Shown one piece after another: positions 15,216-25,494 of a DNA stretch of 64,000 nt. This stretch comes from Gautieria morchelliformis (lineage: Eukaryota > Basidiomycota > Agaricomycetes > Gomphales > Gomphaceae). The first letter of the stretch is position 1; the number at the start of each line of letters is the position of its first letter. The position numbers and the translations under genes are program-made. The stretch covers positions 186,001-250,000 of the forward strand of contig WHVA01000075.1 in assembly GCA_015179125.1 (NCBI GenBank), given 5' to 3'. The notes under the pieces are model-generated. The model did not search any database, was not told the DNA's origin, and saw only the letters and a program-made list of their open reading frames with translations.

Positions 15216-15915
15216 ATGCCGTCCTTCGCAGAACTATACGAGCACTGTCGCCACCTGCCAGCTCTGCTTGACATGGATCCAGACATTATGTTCACCTATA
15301 TAGCCTTAATCAGGCACTTGAAACCTCAAATTATATTCACGCAAAAATCTGCTTTTATACACACAGCGCCGCAATGTTTACCTTCCTCGGTCCATGAATT
15401 CGTCAAGGAGACTCTTGATACGGATGAGGTAACTGCTGATATGTGCTGGAAAGGCCTCAGAGAGCTAGCCTGGAGTCCTCATAACTTTGCTGTATCGATG
15501 GATATAGCGTCGTTTGTGCCGAAGTTCTTGGAGTCTGGGATCCCCCAAAATATCGGTATGTCTCGTTACCTATATCCGAACACAAATGATCCTTATTTCT
15601 TGCAGGCATTTATCACTTTTTTCCACCGACACACAAATGCTTAATGCAGCATTGCCCAAACAATCCTATGAACAGAGGTTCGTCAGTGGGCACTGCACCA
15701 GATCTACGAGAGCCGGAAACCCATCAGGCCATGTTGTTTTCCTCATCTAATGGGCCACTCCCTGTCTACACCACGTCAACCTACTGCCGCAGTATGTGTT
15801 ATTATTTTATTTTTATTTCTGTCTAACTTGCTACCACTTTCACGGCGCATCAGGCTGCTGTACATGATATCATCACAATTGTTATGTGGCCAACAACATC
15901 TGTACTTTACATGAA
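15216..15915 (+). pseudogene. CxC5-like cysteine-cluster gene associated with KDZ DNA transposons, decayed
   Basis: KDZ transposons of basidiomycetes travel with CxC genes whose products are unexplained. The first exon from ATG 15216 to 15555 reads MPSFAELYEHCRHLPALLDM and continues in the family pattern (IALIRHLKPQI, WKGLRELAWSP). After an intron (15556-15605) the frame continues GIYHFFPPTHKCLMQHCPNN, then LPVYTTSTYCRS. A second intron leads to a C-C-T-stop-Y-H-H-N segment. The stop at 15865-15867 is TGA where the family has a conserved Arg, consistent with a CGA to TGA change. The right end is uncertain, because from about 15900 the minus strand reads as the end of another gene. No transposase core (DDE part of KDZ) is seen nearby. 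Confidence 0.65.
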
Positions 15916-16011
15916 AGTCTCGTGGCCAAACTCGGGTTGTACTCAAATTCTTCTCCAAAATATTATTACCTGGCGAAGGTCGTAAGCGTTTAGAAGGTGG
16001 CAGAGATATCC
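15916..16011 (-). pseudogene. Severed C-terminal piece of the cysteine-cluster gene at 24043-25494
   Basis: On the minus strand the frame LPPSKRLRPSPGNN...TTRVWPRDFHV runs right up to the Gypsy I insertion point. It matches the phase and style of the frame that ends at the other border (24043). WP-x-(D/G)-(F/Y)-x-V is a recurrent motif near the end of this Agaricomycete family. The reading frame therefore continues across the insertion site, consistent with one gene cut in two by Gypsy I. A GTAAAGT donor-like site follows DFHV. Confidence 0.5.
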
Positions 16012-16704
16012 TGTTACGTATCGAGATTTCCACTAAGTCGGAACTGGAAAGGACAGCGGCTTCAACTTATAGGTTGCGCCCCCAATGAACTATCGTCCTA
16101 GGTATTTCGGAAATGAGTCGGAAGTCGGAAAGTACTGGACCAGAGGTTTGGTCGGAACTTGTGTCGGAACTGAGGCGGAAAGCGGAAGACGGAAGGCTGA
16201 GAGAGAGACTGAGATCTTGCTAGACTCGCTGTGCTAAGAACAGGAGATGGAGCGAAGGAAATCAAGTATCGAAGGTGATTATCTGATTGCAGAATAACAG
16301 ACATACATGAGGGGGGTTTTATACAAAGCGCAGAGCAACAAGTAATGGTGTTGTACTAAACAAATTCCGGAGGAAGCGGAAGTCGAGTACAATGTGTGGG
16401 AACTAACTAATTGGGAACAATGGGACTACAAGGGGGGTTCAGGGTAAGGTAGAACAATGGCAAAGAACAAGGGGTCGGGAAAACATATCTGACAACGAAC
16501 TACAAGGGTGACCGGATGTGTGGTTTTGATGGATGGCGAGGTGGGTCCGGTGGGTCCGAGTAATCGAGTCGAAAGAACAAGGGAAATGTACAAGGGGCGG
16601 AATGTCGGAAATGTCGGAGGGGCGGAACGTGTGGCGGAACTATTGGAGGGGCGGAAGGAGTGGCGGAACTGAGGGTCGGAAGTCGGAAATGAACGGTCGT
16701 AACA
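16012..16704 (-). repeat. 3' LTR of Gypsy I
   Basis: A 693-bp terminal repeat, the same as 23350-24042 over its full length by eye comparison. Begins TGTTACGTATCGAG and ends CGGTCGTAACA. I count 18 CGGAA pentamers in it, all in the same orientation. Confidence 0.93.
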
Positions 16705-16826
16705 GTATCTCCCTTCTAAGGTCGAGCCCTGCGAGACCACAAGTCGGAATCACGTGACCTGTGAACAAACGCGTCGGAGTTTGAAATATGGGCTGAAGGA
16801 CAAACGCGTCTTCTCTCTATTCCATC

Positions 16827-18054
16827 ATGAGTGCCCCAGTAGATTTCTCGAAGATGTCCAGCGCGGAGATGAAACAGCACTTCGCTGATATGCTCGCGCA
16901 AAAGGAAATGGCCGAGAAACGCGAGGCTGAGGAAGCTGCGCGGAAAGAGAAAGAACGTCGGGAGAAGGAGCGGAAGGAGCAGGAGAGGAAAGAGCGCGAA
17001 CGCCGCGAGGAGGAGGAGCGCGTCCGTGAAGAGAAACGGAAACGGAACGCGGCACGGAAGGCTGCTGCGGACAAGGCTGCTGCAGAGAAAGCGGCTGCGG
17101 AGAAAGCGGAAAGGGATCAGGTGAGTCGGAAATGTCCGGCGGAAATGTTCTTGAAGTTAACTAGAGTTCTTCCAGAATCATGTTCAGGACGAGTCAGAGT
17201 CAGACTCGGAAGGTTCGGCGGAAAGTACACCGACTCCGGAAGGAAAAGGGAAGCAAAAGGAGATTGCGACCCCGGTGAACCTTGTGGCGGAACGGAAACG
17301 TCGAGCGGACGCATTCCAGAAGGCTCGAAAGGAGAAGTTGAGTCGTATGTTGGAACTCCGTGAACTGGGGCCGGAAAATCCCGCGACTAAGAAGCGGAAA
17401 ACTCGGGACGGCGAAGAGGAAAAGGCCCCTTGTGACCCATGCGAGTCTAAGGGGGTGGATTGCTCGTGGTCGAGCAATCCACGGGAAACGTCGTGCGACC
17501 AGTGCCGTGACAGGAAAAGGCGCTGCGTTGTGGACGGGTGCGCTTCCAGGCTGGAGCGAAAGAAACAGAAGGTTGAGGAGTCAAATCCGAAGGCGGAACC
17601 GGGACCGAGCGGAGGGAGGGCCGAGGAATCATTTCCGGTGACCGGAAAGTCGGCACAGGCGGTGTTGAACCGGTTTACCATGGCTTCTCCGCTCCTTGAC
17701 ATCGCCGGGTCGCTGAGGGCCATGCGGGAACAGCAACGCGAAATCCGGGATATCATGATCGATATGGCCGAGGTTCAACAGCATCAGGTTCTGTCGATTC
17801 AGAACCAGATGACTGTTATGTCCACAGTGCTACAGCAGTTGACGCGGGAAATGAGGTGGCGGAATGATTTGGTCCGGGACCGAATGGATGCGCGGCTGCG
17901 GGAGCAGGGAGTTGGGGCGGAAGCGGGTTCGAGCGGTGGGGCGGAAACAAGGGAAAGGGTGGAAACGGAGTTGGTGAGTGTCGAGGTAGAGGAGGCGGAA
18001 AAAGAGCCGGAAGCGGAAGAAGAGGTCGAGGCGGAGACAATGGGGGAGGAGTAG
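16827..18054 (+). CDS. Antisense accessory gene of Gypsy I: coiled-coil protein with a Cys6 cluster
   Basis: Function unknown. It lies between pol and the 3' LTR, on the strand opposite gag-pol. A first open stretch starts at ATG 16827 (MSAPVDFSKMSSAEMKQHFA) and runs into a long charged Glu/Arg/Lys/Ala region, a strong coiled-coil candidate. A second open stretch, ending at 18054, holds two half-clusters, CDPCESKGVDC and CDQCRDRKRRC, spaced by 10 residues (C-x2-C-x6-C-x10-C-x2-C-x6-C), flanked by basic residues (AERKRRADAF, KKRKTR). A hydrophobic/Gln-rich helix (IMIDMAEVQQHQVLS) and an acidic C-terminus follow. The two stretches are separated by an intron-like GT...AG gap near 17120-17176. 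The spacing resembles fungal Zn2Cys6 DNA-binding domains, but with the strongly basic half placed second. A DNA-binding role is inference only. Confidence 0.7.
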
Positions 18055-21000
18055 GGGTATCAAAGACTTGTAGATAATTTCTTGAAGTGTCGGAAAATAG
18101 AGTAACGGGAAATTAATCGGATTTTGGCCAATGACTTGAGAATTGAAACTTGTAAGAAAGCAATAGGAATCGGAAAAGAGGTCGGAATTGACTAGGGTGC
18201 GGAAATGGGGCCAGGCTTGTCAGGATATGTCTTGTGGAAATCAGAGACGAGGTCAGAGGCGTGGTCAAGTTCCGTGGCGGAAATCCACGAAGTCTCTTCG
18301 TCAGTGTTTTCATAGCCTGCCCACTTGACTAGGTACTGGAGTTGGCAGCGGTATCTTCTGTCAAGCTTGGAGTTGAGAATTTCCGAAATCTCATATTCCG
18401 GTTCTCCGTCAATGACGACTGGCGGAGGCGGAGGTTGTTCTCGATTCGGAATTGTATTCGGAACTGCGGGTTCAAGCATGGAGACATGGAATACCGGATG
18501 TACTGCGCGCATATTGTCAGGAAGTCTGAGGGTGAAAGAACGACTGCCGGCCTTAGCGATGATCTCGTAAGGACCGAGGTATTTCTCAGAGAGCTTCTTC
18601 GAGGGGCGAGTGGTGCGGAAGTTTTCAGCTTTGACAAAGGCTTTGTCGCCAATCTCGAATGCCGGTTGCGGAAGTCGTTTCCGATCAGCGGAAGTTTGGT
18701 ATCTCTTCTGGGCAGCTGTAATGTTCTCTCGGAGGTGCTGGTGAAGGTCGTCGAGTTCCACAACGAAATCTTGGGCTCGTGCAGAGGCGAGGTTGCGTTC
18801 GGGGTGGATGGCGAGATTCGGGTGGTAGCCCTTGTTGGCGTAAAAGGGTGAAATTCCGGTGGTGGCGGAAGGCGCATTGTTGTAGGCAAATTCTGCGAGT
18901 GGAAGAAGGTCGGACCAATTGCTATGTTGGTAGTTGCAATAGACGCGGAGATACTGCTCAAGGGTCTGATTAGTACGTTCCGTTTGTCCGTCTCCTTCGG
19001 GGTGATAACCGGAAGTGAAGTGGAGTTTCATGTCGAGAGCCTTGCCGAGTGTGCGGAAAAAGGAGGACACGAATTCGGATCCACGGTCGGAAGTGACATG
19101 GGAAGGGATTCCATGCTTGGAAAAGACGTGGAGCACGAAGAGCTGTGCGAGCTGGGCGGAAGTTATGGTGTCGTAGGTCGGAATAAAGATGGACTGCTTT
19201 GTGAGGCGGTCAACGATCACTAGAATGGTATCATAGCCGGATGACTTAGGAAGTTTCTCAATGAAATCCATGGATATCGAATTCCAGGGTTGATCCGGGA
19301 TCGGAAGTTGCTTCAGGAGGCCGTAGGGTTTGTGACGTTGAGGCTTGGCTCGCATACAGGTGGTGCATGACTTGCAGTAGTCTTGGACCATCGTGCGGAG
19401 GAGGGCCAAGTATAGGTGCGTCGGATTATGTCGAGGGTCTTGTTCTGGCCTTGGTGTCCTGAGAGCGGATGATCGTGGCTTTGCTGAAGTACGCGAAGTC
19501 GTAGATCGTTGGTGTCCGGAACGTAAATCCGGAACTTGTACCGGAGAAATCCGTCGGAATCGAGGGACCATCCAGGACTGGTGGTGTCATCGAGGTGGGC
19601 TGCGGAGGTGGGGTCGGAACGGAGTGTGGATCGGATGTCGGAATGGAGAGACTCGGTGTCCATAATAATTGAGGCGCGGAGTAGCGGAAACTGCAATGCT
19701 GTGGCACGCAGGGACGATGCCAGTTGCTCAGTGGAGAATACTGGGCGGAAATTGTGCGGATTAACGCTGGCATAGTCGCTACTTCCCTCTTTTGGGTAGA
19801 CGTCCCAACGTCTAGTGAGCGCGTCGGGTTTTGCTCCGAGCTTTCCGGGGCGGAAACGGATCACCATGTTGAACTGTGAGAGGTATTCAGACCAGCGGAC
19901 TTGACGGCGAGTCAAAATCTTAGTGGTTGCAAAATACTCAAGGTTCTTATGATCCGTTACAACGTCGATCGGATAAGTTGGACCTTCGAGGTAATGTCTC
20001 CAGATTTTGAAGGCTTCGAAAATCGCAAGTAGTTCCTTATCGTGGACGTCGTAGTTGAGTTCCGGGGCGGAAAAGGTGCGGGAATGAAAGGCGATTGGAT
20101 GAATTTCTCCGTCGTCGGGTGAAATGATGGAAAGAATGGCGGCTAGCACATAGTCAGAAGCGTCGGTTTCGAGTACAAGTTGGGCATCAGGAATCCAGAA
20201 ACCGAGTATGGGAGCCGTGGTGAAGGCCGATTTGAGAGCTTCAAATGCGGAACGGCATTCCGGTGTGAAATTCCATGGGGCACTCTTCCTGGTGAGACGC
20301 GTGAGCGGAACAGTAATGTCGGAAAAATTATAAATGAAACGCCGGTAAAAGTTGGCGAAGCCAAGGAAGACTGCACATCCTTAACACGTCGGGGTTCCGG
20401 CCATTCTTGAATTGCCTTGACTTGTCCTCTGCCATGGTAAGACCTGTTGGAGAGAGGATGTAGCCGAGGTATTCGACCGTGTCGCGATGCCATTCGCATT
20501 TCTCTGCTTTTGCATAGAGATGATGTTTGCGTAGACGGCGGAGTACTTCGCGGACATGTTCCCGATGTTTTTCCGGTGTGTCGGAATAGATGAGGATGTC
20601 GTCAATGTAGACTAGAACGCATACGTCGAGGAGGTCGGAAAATACGTCGTTCATGAATCGCTGAAAAGCGGCGGGAGCGTTGGTTAGACCAAAAGGCATG
20701 ACAGTCCACTCAAAGGCACCGTAGCGGGTGCGGAAGGTGGTTTTCCACTCGTCACCTTCTCGGATGCGGACAAGGTGATAAGCGTGCCGGAGGTCAATTT
20801 TGGTGTAGATCTTCGCCCTGCGGGGAGTGTCGAGTAAGTCGGAAATGCGCGGAAGCGGATATTTGTCCTTTTTAGTGAGGGCATTGAGTCCGCGGAAATC
20901 GACGCAGAGGCGGAGAGATCCATCCTTCTTCTTGACGAAGAGGACCGGAGCGCCGTGCGGAGACAGCGAAGGGCGGATAAAGCCCATGTTGAGATGTTCA

Positions 21001-23349
21001 TCGACGAACTCTCGGAGAGTTAGGAGTTCACTTTGCGAAAGGAGTAGATCGGTCCAAGGGGCGGAGATGCTCCTTCTTCCAAATCTATCTTCAAGTCGTA
21101 AGGTCGATGTTCAGCAGGTTTGTCGGCTTTGGCCTTATTGAACACGTCCAGGAAGTCACGATATTCTTCCGGAACTGAGCTCATGTCGACCGGAGCGGAA
21201 GTCGAGGCGGAACGAGCCTTGACTGAAGCCGAATCGGAGAGGTGAAGCTGGAAAACGGTCGTATCATCTTGCCGTTGCAATACGCGGAAAGCGGTGGCGG
21301 AAACGAGCGCAATTCGGGGGCTTCGAGGGGCGGAGGTGCTAAAGCGGGACCGGAGTGCGGAACTGAATCCACGAGCGGAGTTGCAGAAGAGGCCTGAGCC
21401 ATCTTTGCAGAAGACGTCGGAATAGATGGAAGTTGATCCGGGGTACGGAACTGTATTTGACCCAATGCCCAGTTAATCGACGGATTATATCGGGTGAGCC
21501 AATTGTGTCCTAGTACAACGGAACAGCTAGCATCTAGCGGAGTAACGTAAAACGTAACTTCATGGTTGTCCCCAGTAGCGAAATGGATAGACAGATCCAC
21601 AACTTGGGAAATTCCCGTGTTGGAAGACCCGTCGAAAAGGCGGAGCGGAATAGTCGGAATGTTGCGGGTCGGAAGTTTATGTTTCAAAACAAAGTCGGAA
21701 TCGAGGAAACAATGAGTCGAACCGGAGTCGACCAATGCTGTAAACGGGGGTGCGGAAATGGTGTCGGAAGTGAGCGGAACAGAGAGAGAGTCGGAGGACG
21801 AAAGAGCGGATGCGTTGAGTTTAACCTCGTTTGTCGCACGAATGGGGTCAACACAGCCCTCAGCTCGTGCGGAGGCCGGAGGACTGCTGACTATTTTTTT
21901 GAATCCGCAGCGGGAACCGCTTCGGATTTCTCTTCCGTCTTTGCTGCGCGGCCTTTGGCTTTAGCAGCGGAGGCGGAAGCTCGAGTGCAGTCGCGAGCGA
22001 CGTGACCTCCTTTGCCACAGAAGAGGCAAAGGTTGTTGTCCATGCGACGCTGGCGTTCTACAGGGGTTAGTTTTCCGTCTTTCCCAAGTTTGTCGGAAAG
22101 ATCCGGGGTGCTCTTCCGGGCGTTGGTGTTAGAACCAGAGGCCTGGTTGTTCCGAGGGGTGTTGTTGTTGTTCCGGTTGCCGGAGTTGGATCCGGAACTG
22201 TTGTTGTTGTTGTTTCCGGAGTTGGTGTTTCCGGAATTGGTCTTCTTCTTGTCTTTATCAGACTTCTTGTCGGAAGACTTGTCGTTCTTGCTCTGGGCGG
22301 AGGTTTCACGAGCAATCTCGGAGTGTCTTTCCCAGTAGCGCGAATCGATGGATTGGGCAGGTTGCGGAGGTCGGTAAGGGTGGCGGGTTTTCCGACACGG
22401 GCAATTTCATCCTTGATGCGGGATGGCAAGCCCATGTAAAACTGGCGTCGGAGTGCGGCTTCTCCCCATTGGACTCGAGGAGCGAGCTGCTGAAACGTGA
22501 CGATATATTTAGCTATCTTATGAGTGTCTTTCATGCGAAGCTTATCGAGTTCATTTTCCGCATCGGCTTCCATGTCAAATGGTCCGAAGTTGCTGCGGAG
22601 TTCGGAAATGAAGTTGGGGTAATCGTCGGCCCAGTCGACGAGAGCGAACGGATCCATGAGGGCGGGTTCGAAATAGTCGAGCGCCGTGCCTCGGAGATAG
22701 GAAAGGGCATAATTGACCTTTCGTTCGTCGTCGGGAAAGGCGTCGGGACGATCACGGAAATTGAGTTGAAGCTGAACCAGAAATGGCTGGAGCTTCTTGG
22801 GGTCGGAACCGTCGAACTGATCTGGTTCGCGGACCTTTGTCTTGGGGCGTGGTGGTGCTTGGGCCGGGCGCTGGAGTTGTCCGGCTAGCATGGCAATGGC
22901 TTGTGCAAGATCCGGAACTGGCGCGGGCGGAACTGGGTTGGCGGGAATCTGAGGTGGAATTGGAGGTGGAGGACCGCCTGGGGACCGCCGGGTGGGCCGC
23001 CATGAGGGCCGCCTGGAGGGCCGCCTGGAGGTGGTCCTGGTGGAGGTGGTGGTGGTGGAGCTGGGCGTCGGAATGACGCTGCTGTTTGTTCGCCGCTGCT
23101 ACTCGTCGAATTCCCGTCGTAGTCGGGATTGTCGTCGGGATTAGCGTCGGGAACTTCTTCGAAATGTTGCGGAAAAGCATCGGGAAACTCATCGTCGGCA
23201 CGAGAGCTGCTGGAGGGTTCCGCGTGCCTTGGTGCTGCGGATCTAAGATTGCCAAAATAAGAGAGAGCTTTGACAGCTCCTGCTCGAGCTGAAGTAGCTG
23301 TGGTACGAGGAGGCATAGTGATAGTTATCGGGTGGGAATCAGATAATAC

Positions 23350-24042
23350 TGTTACGTATCGAGATTTCCACTAAGTCGGAACTGGAAAGGACAGCGGCTT
23401 CAACTTATAGGTTGCGCCCCCAATGAACTATCGTCCTAGGTATTTCGGAAATGAGTCGGAAGTCGGAAAGTACTGGACCAGAGGTTTGGTCGGAACTTGT
23501 GTCGGAACTGAGGCGGAAAGCGGAAGACGGAAGGCTGAGAGAGAGACTGAGATCTTGCTAGACTCGCTGTGCTAAGAACAGGAGATGGAGCGAAGGAAAT
23601 CAAGTATCGAAGGTGATTATCTGATTGCAGAATAACAGACATACATGAGGGGGGTTTTATACAAAGCGCAGAGCAACAAGTAATGGTGTTGTACTAAACA
23701 AATTCCGGAGGAAGCGGAAGTCGAGTACAATGTGTGGGAACTAACTAATTGGGAACAATGGGACTACAAGGGGGGTTCAGGGTAAGGTAGAACAATGGCA
23801 AAGAACAAGGGGTCGGGAAAACATATCTGACAACGAACTACAAGGGTGACCGGATGTGTGGTTTTGATGGATGGCGAGGTGGGTCCGGTGGGTCCGAGTA
23901 ATCGAGTCGAAAGAACAAGGGAAATGTACAAGGGGCGGAATGTCGGAAATGTCGGAGGGGCGGAACGTGTGGCGGAACTATTGGAGGGGCGGAAGGAGTG
24001 GCGGAACTGAGGGTCGGAAGTCGGAAATGAACGGTCGTAACA
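23350..24042 (-). repeat. 5' LTR of Gypsy I
   Basis: A 693-bp LTR, the partner of 16012-16704. It abuts the minus-strand cysteine-cluster gene on its right side. Confidence 0.93.
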
Positions 24043-25494
24043 TATCCCCGAATTGTGGCTCAAAGAAGTGGAGGGTGTGGATGAACGAGAGGTTGGAAAC
24101 AAGGTCGAAGTGAAAAGGAAGGCTCTGTCATGAGGGGTGGGTGAACGGCTAGATGCCAAAAGCGGGGAGGAAAGGGCAGAACTGGTGCTTGACGAAGGGG
24201 ATAGTGTGGCCGTGGAACTTGGGATCGTAGGGGAGACAAGATCATCCAGGCGACGCTTTCTTTTGCCTAAGCTGTGCTGTATACTCAACTCCTCTTCAAG
24301 GCCCAAGCACGCGCTATCATCTATTGTAGCGGTCACCGTCCTAATAAGCTTATAAAGCAGCCGATCGTTTTCTCGAACTGTTCGTGTAGTTTCAAGTGAA
24401 TGTTGTTCCCAGTGCTGGTGTGCTGGAATCCAAGTTTCTATGGCATCATCTGCATGTATCGGTATTTCATTCACGAGCTTATGTGCCAGACTGAGAGAGA
24501 AATTAGGGTACGAAGGAAGAGGAAGTCGGTAGCGGTATGGTTTAGGGCTTCCCTATGTGAACCGTTGGTCTAGTGTACGCATATGACAAGATATTGACTC
24601 ACACTGTGCCACACGATAAGGTTGACATTTGTTCGGCTCACTTGGTTAAGGTCACGGACCACTACCTGACTCACGCGTTTTGCTTGTGAGCGTATCTGTG
24701 CTGCCATTGATGTTTCTGACCACAGATCACTGATGCTTGATGACAGAAGGTGGCGCTGACCGCTATTAGAGAGCTGAGTAGACCGTGCGGGAATAGGGAT
24801 ATCTTCTCGCACTTTAGGACTTGTAGGATTGGGCACCAAAAGAATAGGAATTCTAGGAGTTTGAGCGAGCGTAGGGTTTACTGGCCCATCCCGTTGTCTA
24901 GTGCGCTTCATATGTGCTGCGCACTCTCTCCGAAAGGTACCAGCTACTTTCGTATCCTCAAACTCCTTGTCACAGCAGCCACTGCAGCGACCATACAGAC
25001 ACTTGGAGTTGCGCTTGTGGGGGTTCCTTGTCTGACATTCCGGGCCACTACATTTGTCTACAGGATTGGCGGGAGTTTTAGCACAAGGGGCAGGAAGGGG
25101 AGGATGAGAGGCATGTGGTGCAGGAAAGGCAAGAAGGGGAGGCACATAGGCAGGTGAATGAGCATTGTAGTACTTTGCAACGGCTTCTGTGTGCTGAAAG
25201 ACAGTGTACGCATCACTATAGAAGATCGCATAGTTACAATATCGATTAGAACACTAAATTAATCATGCTTAGCTTGACTAGATGATCACAAAGATGAGTA
25301 AGAGATCTTACAAGTTGCATAATTGGGCCGCGGTTGCTTGTTGTCGATGCCCCTTTACAGACCACAAAATCACCGAGGCTGCGTTTGCAATCAGGACAGT
25401 GTGACAAGCGGCGCGGAATTTGCGGATTGGATTGGTCGGGACCACTAGGTGGGATAGGAACAGCAGCAGCATGACCATTAAGAAGAAGACTCAT
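24043..25494 (-). CDS. Cysteine-cluster protein of a multicopy Agaricomycete family, cut by Gypsy I
   Basis: Unknown function; I recognise the architecture as a large, uncharacterised family in mushroom genomes. It starts at ATG 25494 (MSLLLNGHAAAV). The first exon contains CPDCKRSLGDFVVCKG and ...NRGPIMQL, then a GT donor near 25309. The next coding part (about 25190-24600) has PPLLAFPAPH, then the cluster KCSGPECQTRN...SKCLYGRCSGCCDKEF and RRECAAHMKR. After an intron the frame resumes with KPYRYRLPLPSYPNF, then ADDAIETWIPAHQHWEQHSL and RENDRLLYKLIRTVTATIDD, GLEEELSIQ, KRKRRLDDLVSP and a Ser/Thr-rich linker ending at the Gypsy I border. Its last piece appears at 15916-16011. Apart from the insertion the frame looks well kept, so the gene may have been active until recently. 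Intron positions are approximate. Confidence 0.55.

Larger units (their letters stand above)
16012..24042 (-). mobile_element. Gypsy I: chromodomain Ty3/gypsy LTR retrotransposon (chromovirus), young, nearly whole
   Basis: Bounded by two 693-bp LTRs that look identical by eye, with TGTTACG...CGTAACA ends and a 4-5 bp target duplication (tatc/atatc). On the minus strand, in order: a gag region with a zinc knuckle (about 22.0-23.3 kb), an aspartic protease with the VDSGSTHCF signature (about 21.2-21.8), reverse transcriptase with the YIDD box (about 20.3-21.0), RNase H (about 19.8-20.2), integrase with the zinc-binding and D-D-E core (about 18.5-19.5) and a C-terminal chromodomain (about 18.2-18.4). 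A purine-rich tract lies next to the left (3') LTR. A few breaks are apparent, so it looks recently inserted but probably not fully coding. It carries an extra antisense gene between pol and the 3' LTR. The whole element is saturated with the pentamer CGGAA on the plus strand. Confidence 0.92.

Noticed and set aside
16098-16304. Minus-strand open frame repeated in both Gypsy I LTRs
   Set aside because: It lies wholly within the LTR, consists of Ser/Phe/Arg codons derived from the TTCCG units, and has no sign of coding function.
18325-20410. Several plus-strand open frames across the Gypsy I pol region
   Set aside because: They are antisense shadows of integrase, RNase H and RT. Unlike 16827-18054 they lack independent protein features.
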